From NCBI GenBank assembly GCA_963821885.1, contig CAWGFN010000002.1, positions 248,001-312,000 on the forward strand: a stretch of 64,000 bases of DNA. Direction: 5' to 3'. The position numbers and the translations under genes are program-made. The notes below the pieces were generated by a model that saw only the letters and a list, made by a program, of their open reading frames with translations, made no database searches and had not been told where the DNA came from. Each line of letters starts with the position of its first letter. Within the stretch, counting starts at the first letter, position 1. The DNA comes from Oleiagrimonas sp963821885. Its GTDB lineage: Bacteria; Pseudomonadota; Gammaproteobacteria; Xanthomonadales; Rhodanobacteraceae. Positions 56,783 through 64,000 of this stretch are shown here, one piece after another.

Positions 56783-56823
56783 GGGTGAGGTGAAGGTCGC
56801 CCGGAGTGGACGGCCCGCGCTCG

Positions 56824-57843
56824 CTACAGGTCCTGGTGGTACTGGACGTAGGGAATCCGCGACTGATCCGGCTCCGGGCCTTCGGCCGGCATCGGCGCCT
56901 GGCCCGACGACCACAGGTTGTGCGCACCGAAGCGCAGCTCGCCCTGCCACGGCAGGCGCCAGGTGACGCCCAGGTCGATGGTGGTCCAGCGACGATTGGC
57001 ACCCATCAGGGTGGTGTTGCCGGCACCCATGGTGGGCTGCAGCATGCGTCCGGTGATGCGGCCACTGAGCGACCCGCTGTCCACGCCCAGGCTCAGGGAC
57101 TGCTGGTCCATGCGGTCAACGCCCAGCAGGTTGCCCGGCAACAGGCGGATACGACCCATGCTGGCGCCGAGATCGATGCCGGTCTGGCTGCCCAGCGCCA
57201 GGCGACCGCGCGCCGAGAGGTTGGTGCTGGTGTCGAGCGGGAACAGCGACCACGGTTCGTTCGGCGACTGCGGCAGGACGCGCGGCAGCAGCGGCGAACC
57301 CGGCGCACGCGCGCGACTGCTGTCGAACAGCAGGTCGAAGCGGTAACCGCTGCCGCTGTAGCTGGCACCGACCTCGCCACTGAGCAGGCGTGCCGCCTGC
57401 AGCGTGCTGGCATCGGCGCAGGCAATGTCGCTGGTGGGCTTGCAAGCGGTGCTTGCCGCCGGCGCCAGCCAGTTGCGGTCGATCAGCTTGGCATAGGCGG
57501 TGACATGCGGGCCGAAGTCGTAGCGCAGGCCATAGCCGTAGGCCTGGCTGACATCGACCACGCGGAAGTCCAGCATGCCGTCGGTGCCGCTGGACCGGGC
57601 CGGCGAGGTCGAACCGACCAGCGCCAGCATGCGGCCGTCGGCATCGCGCCACAGCGGGAACAGGAGGCTGCCGCCGTCGGTGCTGCCCTGGTCGGCACTG
57701 AGGCTCATCGGCGTGGCGTAGGGCGCCGCCGGCAGGGACAGGTCGGTGTTCGCGGGCAGGCTTGCCGGGCGGGGCGCGTCCAGCGTCTGCCCTGCCGCGG
57801 CAAGCGGCATCAGCAGGATCAGGCTGGCGATGAGTGTGCGCAT
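56824..57843 (-). CDS. Orphan envelope protein with signal peptide (possible outer-membrane beta barrel)
   Basis: A protein of 339 residues that I do not recognise. It starts MRTLIASLILLMPLAAAGQTL, a typical signal peptide. The mature part has many alternating hydrophobic strands ending in aromatic residues (AYGYGLRYDFGPHVTAYAKL, SGEVGASYSGSGYRFDLLFD, RWTTIDLGVTWRLPWQGELRFGAHNLW) and ends VQYHQDL, a pattern like an 8- to 12-stranded barrel. ATG 57843 is preferred to an upstream ATG at 57879, which would add a hydrophilic 12-residue leader. It is convergent with the DUF4097 gene and divergent from the GGDEF-EAL gene. Confidence 0.65.
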   Translation of the reverse strand: MRTLIASLILLMPLAAAGQTLDAPRPASLPANTDLSLPAAPYATPMSLSADQGSTDGGSLLFPLWRDADGRMLALVGSTSPARSSGTDGMLDFRVVDVSQAYGYGLRYDFGPHVTAYAKLIDRNWLAPAASTACKPTSDIACADASTLQAARLLSGEVGASYSGSGYRFDLLFDSSRARAPGSPLLPRVLPQSPNEPWSLFPLDTSTNLSARGRLALGSQTGIDLGASMGRIRLLPGNLLGVDRMDQQSLSLGVDSGSLSGRITGRMLQPTMGAGNTTLMGANRRWTTIDLGVTWRLPWQGELRFGAHNLWSSGQAPMPAEGPEPDQSRIPYVQYHQDL

Positions 57844-57917
57844 GGCGCCCCCGCGAAGGTGTCGATTCTGGGACCACATGCGGGCAGTAACGGTTCCCGC
57901 ACGGTCCTTTCACGTTC

Positions 57918-57923
57918 AGTATA
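57918..57923 (-). promoter_or_regulatory. Strong -10 (TATACT) of the orphan envelope gene
   Basis: TATACT on the minus strand, 75 bases before the start codon, matches the consensus at five of six positions. The -35 region is not clear. Confidence 0.4.
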
Positions 57924-58086
57924 CGCCGTTTTACCTTTTGCTAACAGTTGACGCGGTTCCCAGTTCACGAGGAAAACCGCCCGTATCACACCGCCTGAGA
58001 CTGTTTCCCCCGCGCTACCGGAGCACGACAGCGAACGAAGCGCCGGTATACACTTTGCCTTGCCGATTCCGTTACCCAGTGGTCTC

Positions 58087-61005
58087 ATGACCCCAGCAGC
58101 CAACGCCCACGCGGCCAAACCGGCGCTGTTCGAAGCAGGCGCGCTGCACCGCACCATCGAGCAGTTGTTCGAAAGCAAGGATGCCGATGGCGTGGCCCGT
58201 GTGGCCACATCGGCCCTGGCTTCGATCGGCATCGAATCCGTGTACTGGGCCGCGCCTGATGCGCCGCCCGCGGCGGACACGGACCCCGACAAGCGCGAAC
58301 AGCGCCTGGGGCACGACCCCCAGCACCAGCAGATGCTGATGGCCCGGGTACCCCTGGACCTTCACCCCGAGGACTGCGAACAGCTGCAGTGGCTGGCCAA
58401 GCTGATCGACATCCGCCTGCACCAGCAGGCCGAGATGAACCACCTCTACGACGCGGTCTCGCGCCTGGCCCAGGCCGAGCGCCTGCAGCGCGCGCTGTTC
58501 GCCATCGCCAGCGAGGCCAGTGCCGGCCACGACATGAACCGCACGATGCGGTCGATCCACGCCATCATCGGCAGCCTCATGTACGCGGAGAACTTCTACA
58601 TCGCGCTGTACGACAACCGCCGCGATGCCATCCGCTTTGCCTACTACGCCGACAACAGCGACACCGACCCGCCGCCACCGGATACCTACCTCTCGATGGA
58701 CAGCCTCCGCGAGAGCGTCACCTGGTACCTGATCCGCGAAGGCCACCCGCTGTACGGCAACCTGGAGCAGATCCAGGCGCAGGTCGGCGGCGAACTGCAC
58801 CCCAGCGGACCGGCGCCCGTGGACTGGCTGGGGGTGCCGATGATGCGCGATCGCGAGGTCAGCGGCGGCCTGGTGGTGCAGAGCTACCACGAGCATGCGC
58901 GCTACACCGAGCAGGACCGCCAGCTGCTGACCTACGTCGCCCAGCACGTGCAGACCGCGCTGGAACGGCGCGAGGCGCACGCCGATCTCGAGCGTCGCGT
59001 GGCCGAACGCACCATGGCCCTGCGTGACGCCAACCGGGTGCTGCAGCAGCAGGTCATCGAACGGCAGCGCGGCGAGCGGCTGCAGGCCGCCCTGTTCCGC
59101 ATTGCCGAGCTGGCCAACACCACCGAAAGCCTGGAGGACTTCTACGCCTCCGTGCACCGGGTGGTCGGTGGCCTGCTCTACGCGCGCAACTTCTACATCG
59201 CGCTGCTCAGCGACGATGGCCGCAAACTGGACTTCCCCTACTCGGTCGACGAGATCGACCTCAACCGTCGCCAGCGCTCGCTGGGCCGCGGCCTGACCGA
59301 ATACGTGTTGCGCCACGGCAAGGCGCTGCTGGCCGACCGCGATCGCATGAAGGCGATGATCGACCAGCACGAGCTGATCCCCAGCGGCGGCACGGCCTAC
59401 TGCTGGCTCGGCGTGCCCCTGATCTGCGACGAGAAGACCGTCGGCGTTCTTGCGGTGCAGAGCTACACCCCCGAGTACACCTACAAGAAGCCGGACCAGG
59501 AGCTGCTGACCTTCGTCGGCTACCACATCGCCAACGCCCTGCAGCGCAAGCGCAGCGCCGAGTCGCTGAAGAAGGCCTACTCGAGCCTCGAACGGCGCGT
59601 CACCGAGCGCACGCAGGCGCTGGCCCTGGCCAACCGCGACCTGCGCGAACAGATCGCCGAGCGCGAACGCATCGAGCGGCGCCTGAAATACGAGACCCTG
59701 CACGACGCCCTGACCGGACTGCCCAACCGCGCACTGCTGCTGCAGCGACTCGAGCACGCCCTGCGCAGCTACCAGGAGGACCATGCCCGCAACTTCGCGG
59801 TGCTGTTCATCGACCTGGACCGCTTCAAGGTCATCAACGATTCGGTCGGCCATCTGATCGGCGACGACCTGCTGTTCCAGGTCGGCGGACGCATCCGCGC
59901 CTGCGTCAAGGGCGACGACATCGTCGCGCGCCTGGGCGGCGACGAATTCGCGGTGCTGCTGGAGAGCGTGATCGAGCAAGCCGACGTCTACCGCGTGGCC
60001 CAGCGCATCATCGAGGAACTGAACAGTCCGATCCGCATCGGCGGCAAGGAAATGTTCACCTCGGCGTCCATCGGCATCGCCATGTCCGCGCCCCACTACC
60101 TGCGCGCCGAGGAACTGCTGCGCGACGCCGACGCGGCGATGTACAGCGCCAAGGCCTCGGGCCGCCATCGCGCGGCCTGGTTCGACGACAACCTGCGCCG
60201 CAACGCGCTGTCGGTGCTGGAGATCGAGAGCGACCTGCGCCGGGCCCTCACGCGCAATGAGTTCGAACCGCACTTCCAGCCGGTCGTGCGCCTGGAGGAC
60301 GGCGCCATCCTCGGCTACGAGGCCCTGATGCGCTGGCGCCATCCCGAACGCGGGCTGCTGCTTCCCGGCGCCTTCCTCAACGTGGCCGAGGACAGCGGCT
60401 GCATCGAGTCGATCGACTGGCAGATCTTCGAGAAGGCCTTTGCCTGCGCCACCGACCTGGTGCATGACGACATCTTCATCAGCATCAACGTCTCCGGCCG
60501 GCACCTGCGCAACAAGGACATCGACCGCCGCCTGCTGGGTCTGCTGGAATCCCACGCCGTCTCGCCACGCAACCTGCGCATCGAGGTGACCGAGCGCTCG
60601 CTGCTGGAAAACCCGGAGCAGATCAAGCTGACCCTGAACCGCCTGCGCGACCACGGCATCGCGATCTCGCTGGACGACTTCGGCACCGGTTATTCCTCGC
60701 TGAGCTACCTGCACCAGTACCCGATCGAGGTACTGAAGATCGACCGCTCGTTCACCGCCCGCATCGACGCCGACGGCAGCGTCGGCGAAGAGCGCCAGGG
60801 CCACGCGATCTTCCGCGCCATCCAGGCCCTGGCCGACTCGATGCAGATGCAGGTGATCGCCGAGGGCGTGGAAACCCGCAACCAGCGCGACCTGCTGCTG
60901 AAACTCGGCTGCCGCTTCGGCCAGGGGTTCCTGTACAGCGGCGCCCAACCGGCCAGGTACTGGAAGGGCCGCACCGTCCTGCCCTGCGCGGACACCCCGG
61001 GCTAG
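58087..61005 (+). CDS. GAF-GAF-GGDEF-EAL cyclic-di-GMP signalling protein
   Basis: A protein of 972 residues, cytosolic. An N-terminal helical region is followed by two GAF-like domains (about 140-300 and 340-500), each preceded by a RLQ-ALFxIA helix (LQRALFAIASEAS; LQAALFRIAELAN), and separated by coiled-coil linkers. The diguanylate cyclase motif GGDEF is intact at 617-621, and the phosphodiesterase motif EAL at 745-747. EAL catalytic residues are present in ISINVSGRHL, IEVTERSLL, ISLDDFGTGYSS, LKIDRSF and VIAEGVET. Both activities are therefore possible. ATG 58087 is chosen; an upstream ATG at 58060 exists. The stop TAG shares bases with the stop of hslO on the other strand. Confidence 0.94.
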   Translation: MTPAANAHAAKPALFEAGALHRTIEQLFESKDADGVARVATSALASIGIESVYWAAPDAPPAADTDPDKREQRLGHDPQHQQMLMARVPLDLHPEDCEQLQWLAKLIDIRLHQQAEMNHLYDAVSRLAQAERLQRALFAIASEASAGHDMNRTMRSIHAIIGSLMYAENFYIALYDNRRDAIRFAYYADNSDTDPPPPDTYLSMDSLRESVTWYLIREGHPLYGNLEQIQAQVGGELHPSGPAPVDWLGVPMMRDREVSGGLVVQSYHEHARYTEQDRQLLTYVAQHVQTALERREAHADLERRVAERTMALRDANRVLQQQVIERQRGERLQAALFRIAELANTTESLEDFYASVHRVVGGLLYARNFYIALLSDDGRKLDFPYSVDEIDLNRRQRSLGRGLTEYVLRHGKALLADRDRMKAMIDQHELIPSGGTAYCWLGVPLICDEKTVGVLAVQSYTPEYTYKKPDQELLTFVGYHIANALQRKRSAESLKKAYSSLERRVTERTQALALANRDLREQIAERERIERRLKYETLHDALTGLPNRALLLQRLEHALRSYQEDHARNFAVLFIDLDRFKVINDSVGHLIGDDLLFQVGGRIRACVKGDDIVARLGGDEFAVLLESVIEQADVYRVAQRIIEELNSPIRIGGKEMFTSASIGIAMSAPHYLRAEELLRDADAAMYSAKASGRHRAAWFDDNLRRNALSVLEIESDLRRALTRNEFEPHFQPVVRLEDGAILGYEALMRWRHPERGLLLPGAFLNVAEDSGCIESIDWQIFEKAFACATDLVHDDIFISINVSGRHLRNKDIDRRLLGLLESHAVSPRNLRIEVTERSLLENPEQIKLTLNRLRDHGIAISLDDFGTGYSSLSYLHQYPIEVLKIDRSFTARIDADGSVGEERQGHAIFRAIQALADSMQMQVIAEGVETRNQRDLLLKLGCRFGQGFLYSGAQPARYWKGRTVLPCADTPG

Positions 61006-61901
61006 TGGCTGCGGTCTGAACCCGGAGCCGCCGGCACCTCGCTGAATACCCGCTCGATGTCGACCGGGTCATAGTGGTACTGCGCGGCACAGAACTCGCA
61101 CGTCACCTCGACCACGCCATCGTTGGCATCCAGCGCGGCCTGCGCCTCGTCCTGTCCCAGGGCGCGCAGCATGGCCTCGACGCGCTGCTCCGAGCAGCTG
61201 CAGCCGAAATCCAGCGCGCTGGGCTCGAACAGCCGCACGCTTTCCTCGTGGTAGAGGCGGTACAGCAGGTCCTGCGCGGGCAGCTCCAGGAGCTCGCGCT
61301 CGCTCAGGGTGGCGGTCAGGTGACGCACGCGATTCCAGCCGTCGGCGTCCGTCGACGCGCCTGTGCCGCCTTCGCCGGGCAGCCGCTGCAGCAACAGGCC
61401 CGCGACACCCTCGGCGCCAACCGCCAGCACCAGGCAGGCGGGCAGCTGCTCGGAACGCTCGAAATAACCTTCCAGCGCCGCCGCCAGGTCCGCGCGGTCC
61501 AGGTCCACCAGGCCTTGGTAGCGATGTCCGGTCTCGGCATTGCCGATGGTGATGGCGAGCGTGGCGCCGGGCTGCGCGGACAGGTCGATGCCCTGCTCGA
61601 AGTCGGCATCCTCGTTGTGCCGCGCCAGGCCGCGCAGGCGGCCGCCGTCGGTGCACTCGGTGAACAACAGGCGCAGGTCGCCGTGGCTCTTGAGCTCCAG
61701 CGACAGCGCGCCGTCGAACTTGATGTGCCCGGTCAGCAGGGCGCTGGCGGCCAGGCTCTGGCCCAGCAGCTGGCGCACGGCCGGCGGGTAGTCGGCGCGG
61801 CCGGCCACTTCGTTCCAGCTGTCGGCCAGGCGCACCAGCACGCCGCGCACGCCGGCGCGTTCGAGCAGGAAACGGTGTAGGACGTCGTATTCGCGATTCA
61901 A
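61002..61901 (-). CDS. hslO: Redox-regulated chaperone Hsp33
   Basis: A protein of 299 residues that becomes an active holdase when its zinc cysteines are oxidised. The zinc ligands are C234 and C236 in CSC and C268 and C271 in CEFC, the standard C-X-C / C-X2-C arrangement. The N-terminal domain begins EYDVLHRFLLERAGVRG. The start is TTG 61901, set by a perfect AGGAGG seven bases upstream; no ATG lies near, so the protein begins with Met from TTG then NREYD. It overlaps the end of the GGDEF-EAL gene by four bases. Confidence 0.96.
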   Translation of the reverse strand: MNREYDVLHRFLLERAGVRGVLVRLADSWNEVAGRADYPPAVRQLLGQSLAASALLTGHIKFDGALSLELKSHGDLRLLFTECTDGGRLRGLARHNEDADFEQGIDLSAQPGATLAITIGNAETGHRYQGLVDLDRADLAAALEGYFERSEQLPACLVLAVGAEGVAGLLLQRLPGEGGTGASTDADGWNRVRHLTATLSERELLELPAQDLLYRLYHEESVRLFEPSALDFGCSCSEQRVEAMLRALGQDEAQAALDANDGVVEVTCEFCAAQYHYDPVDIERVFSEVPAAPGSDRSH

Positions 61902-62014
61902 GTCGGTACCTCCTGAGCGCCACGATGTGGGGCCGCTGGCGGGGATCACAAGTGACGCACGCCGCGCCGCGCGCGGCAAGCCGGCCACGCGCCGCCTGCT
62001 TTACACTGCGGCCG

Positions 62015-62758
62015 ATGAAGACCGCCAAGCGATCGCTGACCCAACGCATCCTGCGCGCCGCGCTGTGGCTTGTGGCCATCTGGTTCATCGTCACCGAGTC
62101 GATGGTGCTGATCCTGCGCTTCGTGCCGCCATGGACCAGCGCCTTCATGGTCGAACGCCGGATCGACGCCTGGCAACACGGCGAGAAGGATTTCCGGCTG
62201 CGCTACCACTGGGTGCCCTGGTCGCGCATCAGCAAGCAGGTGCCGCTGGCGATGGTCGCCTCCGAGGACCAGAATTTCCCGTTCCACCACGGCTTCGACT
62301 TCGGCTCGATCCGCAAGGCCATCGACACCGCCGAGGACGGCGGCCGCCTGCGCGGCGCCAGCACCATCAGCCAGCAGACCGCCAAGAACCTGTTCCTGTG
62401 GAACGGCCGCAGCTTCGTGCGCAAGGGGCTGGAAGCCTATTTCACGGTGCTGCTGGAAGCGACCTGGCCCAAGCGCCGGATCCTCGAGGTCTACGTCAAC
62501 ATCGCCGAAATGGGCAACGGCATCTACGGCGTGGATGCAGCCGGCCGGACCTACTTCCACACCACGCCGGACCATCTCGACGCGCGCCAGGGCGCGCTGC
62601 TGGCGGCCGTCCTGCCCAATCCTCGCCGCATGCACGCCGATCGTCCCTCCGATTACGTGCTGCACCGGGTGGACTGGATCATGCAACAGATGCAACAGCT
62701 GGGCGGCACCGCCTACGTGACCGAGAACACCCCCCCGCACCCGCGACGCCAGCCCTGA
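62015..62758 (+). CDS. mtgA: Monofunctional peptidoglycan glycosyltransferase MtgA
   Basis: A GT51 enzyme of 247 residues with one N-terminal membrane helix (about 12-35). The catalytic Glu is E84 in VASEDQNFPFHHGFD and the second Glu is E165 in NIAEMGNGIYGVDAA; the RGASTISQQTAKNLFLW motif lies between. It polymerises lipid II into glycan strands without a transpeptidase domain. ATG 62015 starts a basic leader before the helix. The next gene is a separately initiated glycosyltransferase. Confidence 0.96.
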   Translation: MKTAKRSLTQRILRAALWLVAIWFIVTESMVLILRFVPPWTSAFMVERRIDAWQHGEKDFRLRYHWVPWSRISKQVPLAMVASEDQNFPFHHGFDFGSIRKAIDTAEDGGRLRGASTISQQTAKNLFLWNGRSFVRKGLEAYFTVLLEATWPKRRILEVYVNIAEMGNGIYGVDAAGRTYFHTTPDHLDARQGALLAAVLPNPRRMHADRPSDYVLHRVDWIMQQMQQLGGTAYVTENTPPHPRRQP

Positions 62759-62797
62759 ACGGCTCTGGCAGAATGGCCCGTCGAAGGAGCCGCAACC

Positions 62798-63766
62798 ATG
62801 CCCACACTGACCGTCGTCGTCCCCGCCTACAACGAGTCCGCGGGCCTGGCCGCCTTCCACCACCGGCTGCAGGCGGCGCTGGAAGCGCTGGATCTGGAGT
62901 GGCGCGTGCTCTACGTCGACGACGGCAGCCGCGACGCCACCTGGGCGGCTATCCGCGCTCTGGCCGCCGAGGATCCGCGGGTGGACGGCCTCAGGCTGTC
63001 ACGCAATTTCGGCAAGGAAATCGCCCTCAGCGCCGGCCTCGACCATGCCGATGGCGATGCCGTGGTGGTCATCGACGCCGATCTGCAGGATCCGCCCGAA
63101 CTGATCGACGACCTGGTCCGCGCCTGGCGCGCCGGCCACGACGTGGTCTACGCCACGCGCACGGCGCGCGATGGCGAGAGCCGCTTCAAGCGCTTCACCG
63201 CCGCCGCCTTCTACCGGATCATGGAACGCCTGTCCGACACGCGGCTGCCGCGCGACACCGGCGATTTCCGCCTGCTGTCGCGACGCGCGGTGCTGGCCCT
63301 GCGCGAATTGCGCGAGCGCCAGCGGTTCATGAAGGGCCTTTTCAGCTGGATCGGCTATCGCCAGACCGGCGTGCCCTATCGCCGCCAGCCGCGCCACTCC
63401 GGGCGCAGCCGCTGGAGCTTCTGGCGGCTCATGAACCTGGCCATCGAGGGCATCACCTCGTTCTCCGTCGCGCCGCTGCGGCTGGCCACCTGGATCGGCC
63501 TGGCCTCGGCGCTGCTGGCCTTCAGCTACGGCAGCTGGGTGCTGGTCAAGGCCCTGATCTGGGGCGATCCCGTGCACGGCTACCCGAGCCTGGCCCTGAT
63601 GATCCTGTTCCTGGGCGGCGTGCAGCTGATGGCGCTCGGGGTGATCGGCGAATATCTCGGCCGGCTGTACGCCGAAAGCAAGCAGCGGCCGCTGTATTTC
63701 GTCGAGGACCGCCTGGCCGCGGCGGATGGACGCGAGGGCGTTTCTGACCCGGACCGATCGCGCTAG
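62798..63766 (+). CDS. GT2 glycosyltransferase of the GtrB/DPM1-like (polyprenyl-phosphate) type
   Basis: A protein of 322 residues. The GT-A domain has VVVPAYNES at 6-14, D41-D42-G-S, and a D93-A-D95 metal motif in DADLQDPPE, then RFMKGLFSWIGYRQTGVPYRRQ. Two C-terminal membrane helices (about 225-250 and 265-285) follow, the layout of bactoprenol-phosphate glucosyl or mannosyl transferases. GAAGGAG precedes ATG 62798. It may feed a surface polysaccharide or lipid modification; no flippase or partner transferase is in the window. Confidence 0.87.
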   Translation: MPTLTVVVPAYNESAGLAAFHHRLQAALEALDLEWRVLYVDDGSRDATWAAIRALAAEDPRVDGLRLSRNFGKEIALSAGLDHADGDAVVVIDADLQDPPELIDDLVRAWRAGHDVVYATRTARDGESRFKRFTAAAFYRIMERLSDTRLPRDTGDFRLLSRRAVLALRELRERQRFMKGLFSWIGYRQTGVPYRRQPRHSGRSRWSFWRLMNLAIEGITSFSVAPLRLATWIGLASALLAFSYGSWVLVKALIWGDPVHGYPSLALMILFLGGVQLMALGVIGEYLGRLYAESKQRPLYFVEDRLAAADGREGVSDPDRSR

Positions 63767-63803
63767 ACTCGAAGCCGACACCAGTCGCCACGGGAGCAGC
63801 TCA

Positions 63804-64000
63804 TGCAGCAAGTCAGGCACCTGTTGGAAGCCAAGGGCAACCAGATCCACCACGTCGACCCGGACACGCCCGTGCTGGAGGCCATCAAGCGCATGGCCGA
63901 ACAGGGCGTCGGCGCCCTGCTGGTCATGCGCGGCGAGACCCTGGTCGGCATCGTTTCCGAACGCGACTACGCACGCAAGGTGGTGCTGCAGGGACGCGCC
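63804..64000 (+). CDS. CBS-domain protein, N-terminal fragment
   Basis: The first 65 residues of a gene cut by the end of the window. The sequence VDPDTPVLEAIKRMAEQGVGALLVM, followed by LVGIVSERDYARKVVL, is a CBS domain. Many such short two-CBS proteins bind adenine nucleotides and regulate partners; nothing more can be said from a fragment. CGGGAG precedes the ATG. Confidence 0.85.

Noticed and set aside
58072..60948. A 958-codon open frame opposite the GGDEF-EAL gene
   Set aside because: Antisense shadow of a gene with intact catalytic motifs; no start context or domain.

Overview
The window is GC-rich, densely packed chromosomal DNA from a gammaproteobacterium of the order Lysobacterales (Xanthomonadales), probably family Lysobacteraceae. 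This is inferred from gene order (lptD-surA-pdxA-rsmA-apaG-apaH, then secA, an M23 peptidase, dciA, lpxC and a dcw cluster without murD), from a SAM-I riboswitch ahead of metX, from a GTP-type PEP carboxykinase, and from many ATGA-coupled genes. No sequence search was possible, so genus is not called. There are no tRNAs, rRNAs, insertion sequences, prophage genes or CRISPR arrays.

Layout. 0-4.4 kb: 3' end of a polyprenyl diphosphate synthase, a broken TPR-sulfotransferase gene, and two ubiquinone hydroxylases. 4.4-6.5 kb: a small membrane protein (DUF6580-like), PduO-type cobalamin adenosyltransferase and a histone-deacetylase-fold enzyme. 6.7-13.7 kb: lptD, surA, pdxA, rsmA, apaG, apaH, ended by a two-way terminator shared with secA. 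13.7-18.1 kb: secA, a membrane-anchored M23 peptidase, dciA. 18.3-35.2 kb: lpxC, then the division and cell-wall (dcw) cluster on the minus strand, read as mraZ-rsmH-ftsL-ftsI-murE-murF-mraY-ftsW-murG-murC-ddlB-ftsQ-ftsA-ftsZ. Almost all junctions overlap; the exception is the mraY-ftsW gap, where murD normally sits and where 7-bp tandem repeats are found. A well-formed sigma70 promoter precedes mraZ. Its 17-bp spacer is a palindrome, and four 10-bp-phased MraZ-type boxes follow. rnpB (RNase P RNA) lies just upstream.

35.7-36.3 kb is a repeat island: heptanucleotide arrays alternating with two 142-bp copies of a module holding a REP-like hairpin. 36.3-41 kb: a glutaredoxin-like protein, L-serine dehydratase, an APC-family permease and an exported ankyrin-repeat protein. 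41-44.6 kb: a methionine operon (metX, a frameshifted PLP gamma-synthase, homoserine dehydrogenase) under a SAM-I riboswitch, with a MetJ-type box beside its promoter. 44.8-54.8 kb: fatty acid desaturase, prfC, a CPBP protease, fadE, a frameshifted alpha/beta hydrolase divergent from a TetR regulator, and pckG. 54.8-64 kb: an ECF sigma / small membrane protein / DUF4097 operon, an orphan envelope protein, a GAF-GAF-GGDEF-EAL protein, hslO, mtgA, a GtrB-like glycosyltransferase and a partial CBS-domain gene.

Most of the window is conserved envelope biogenesis (LPS, outer-membrane proteins, peptidoglycan, division). The unexpected content is regulatory and repetitive: the mraZ spacer palindrome, the possible double SAM control of metX, and the heptad/REP repeats. 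Three genes have broken frames. At least the methionine one may be a sequence error rather than a true pseudogene.
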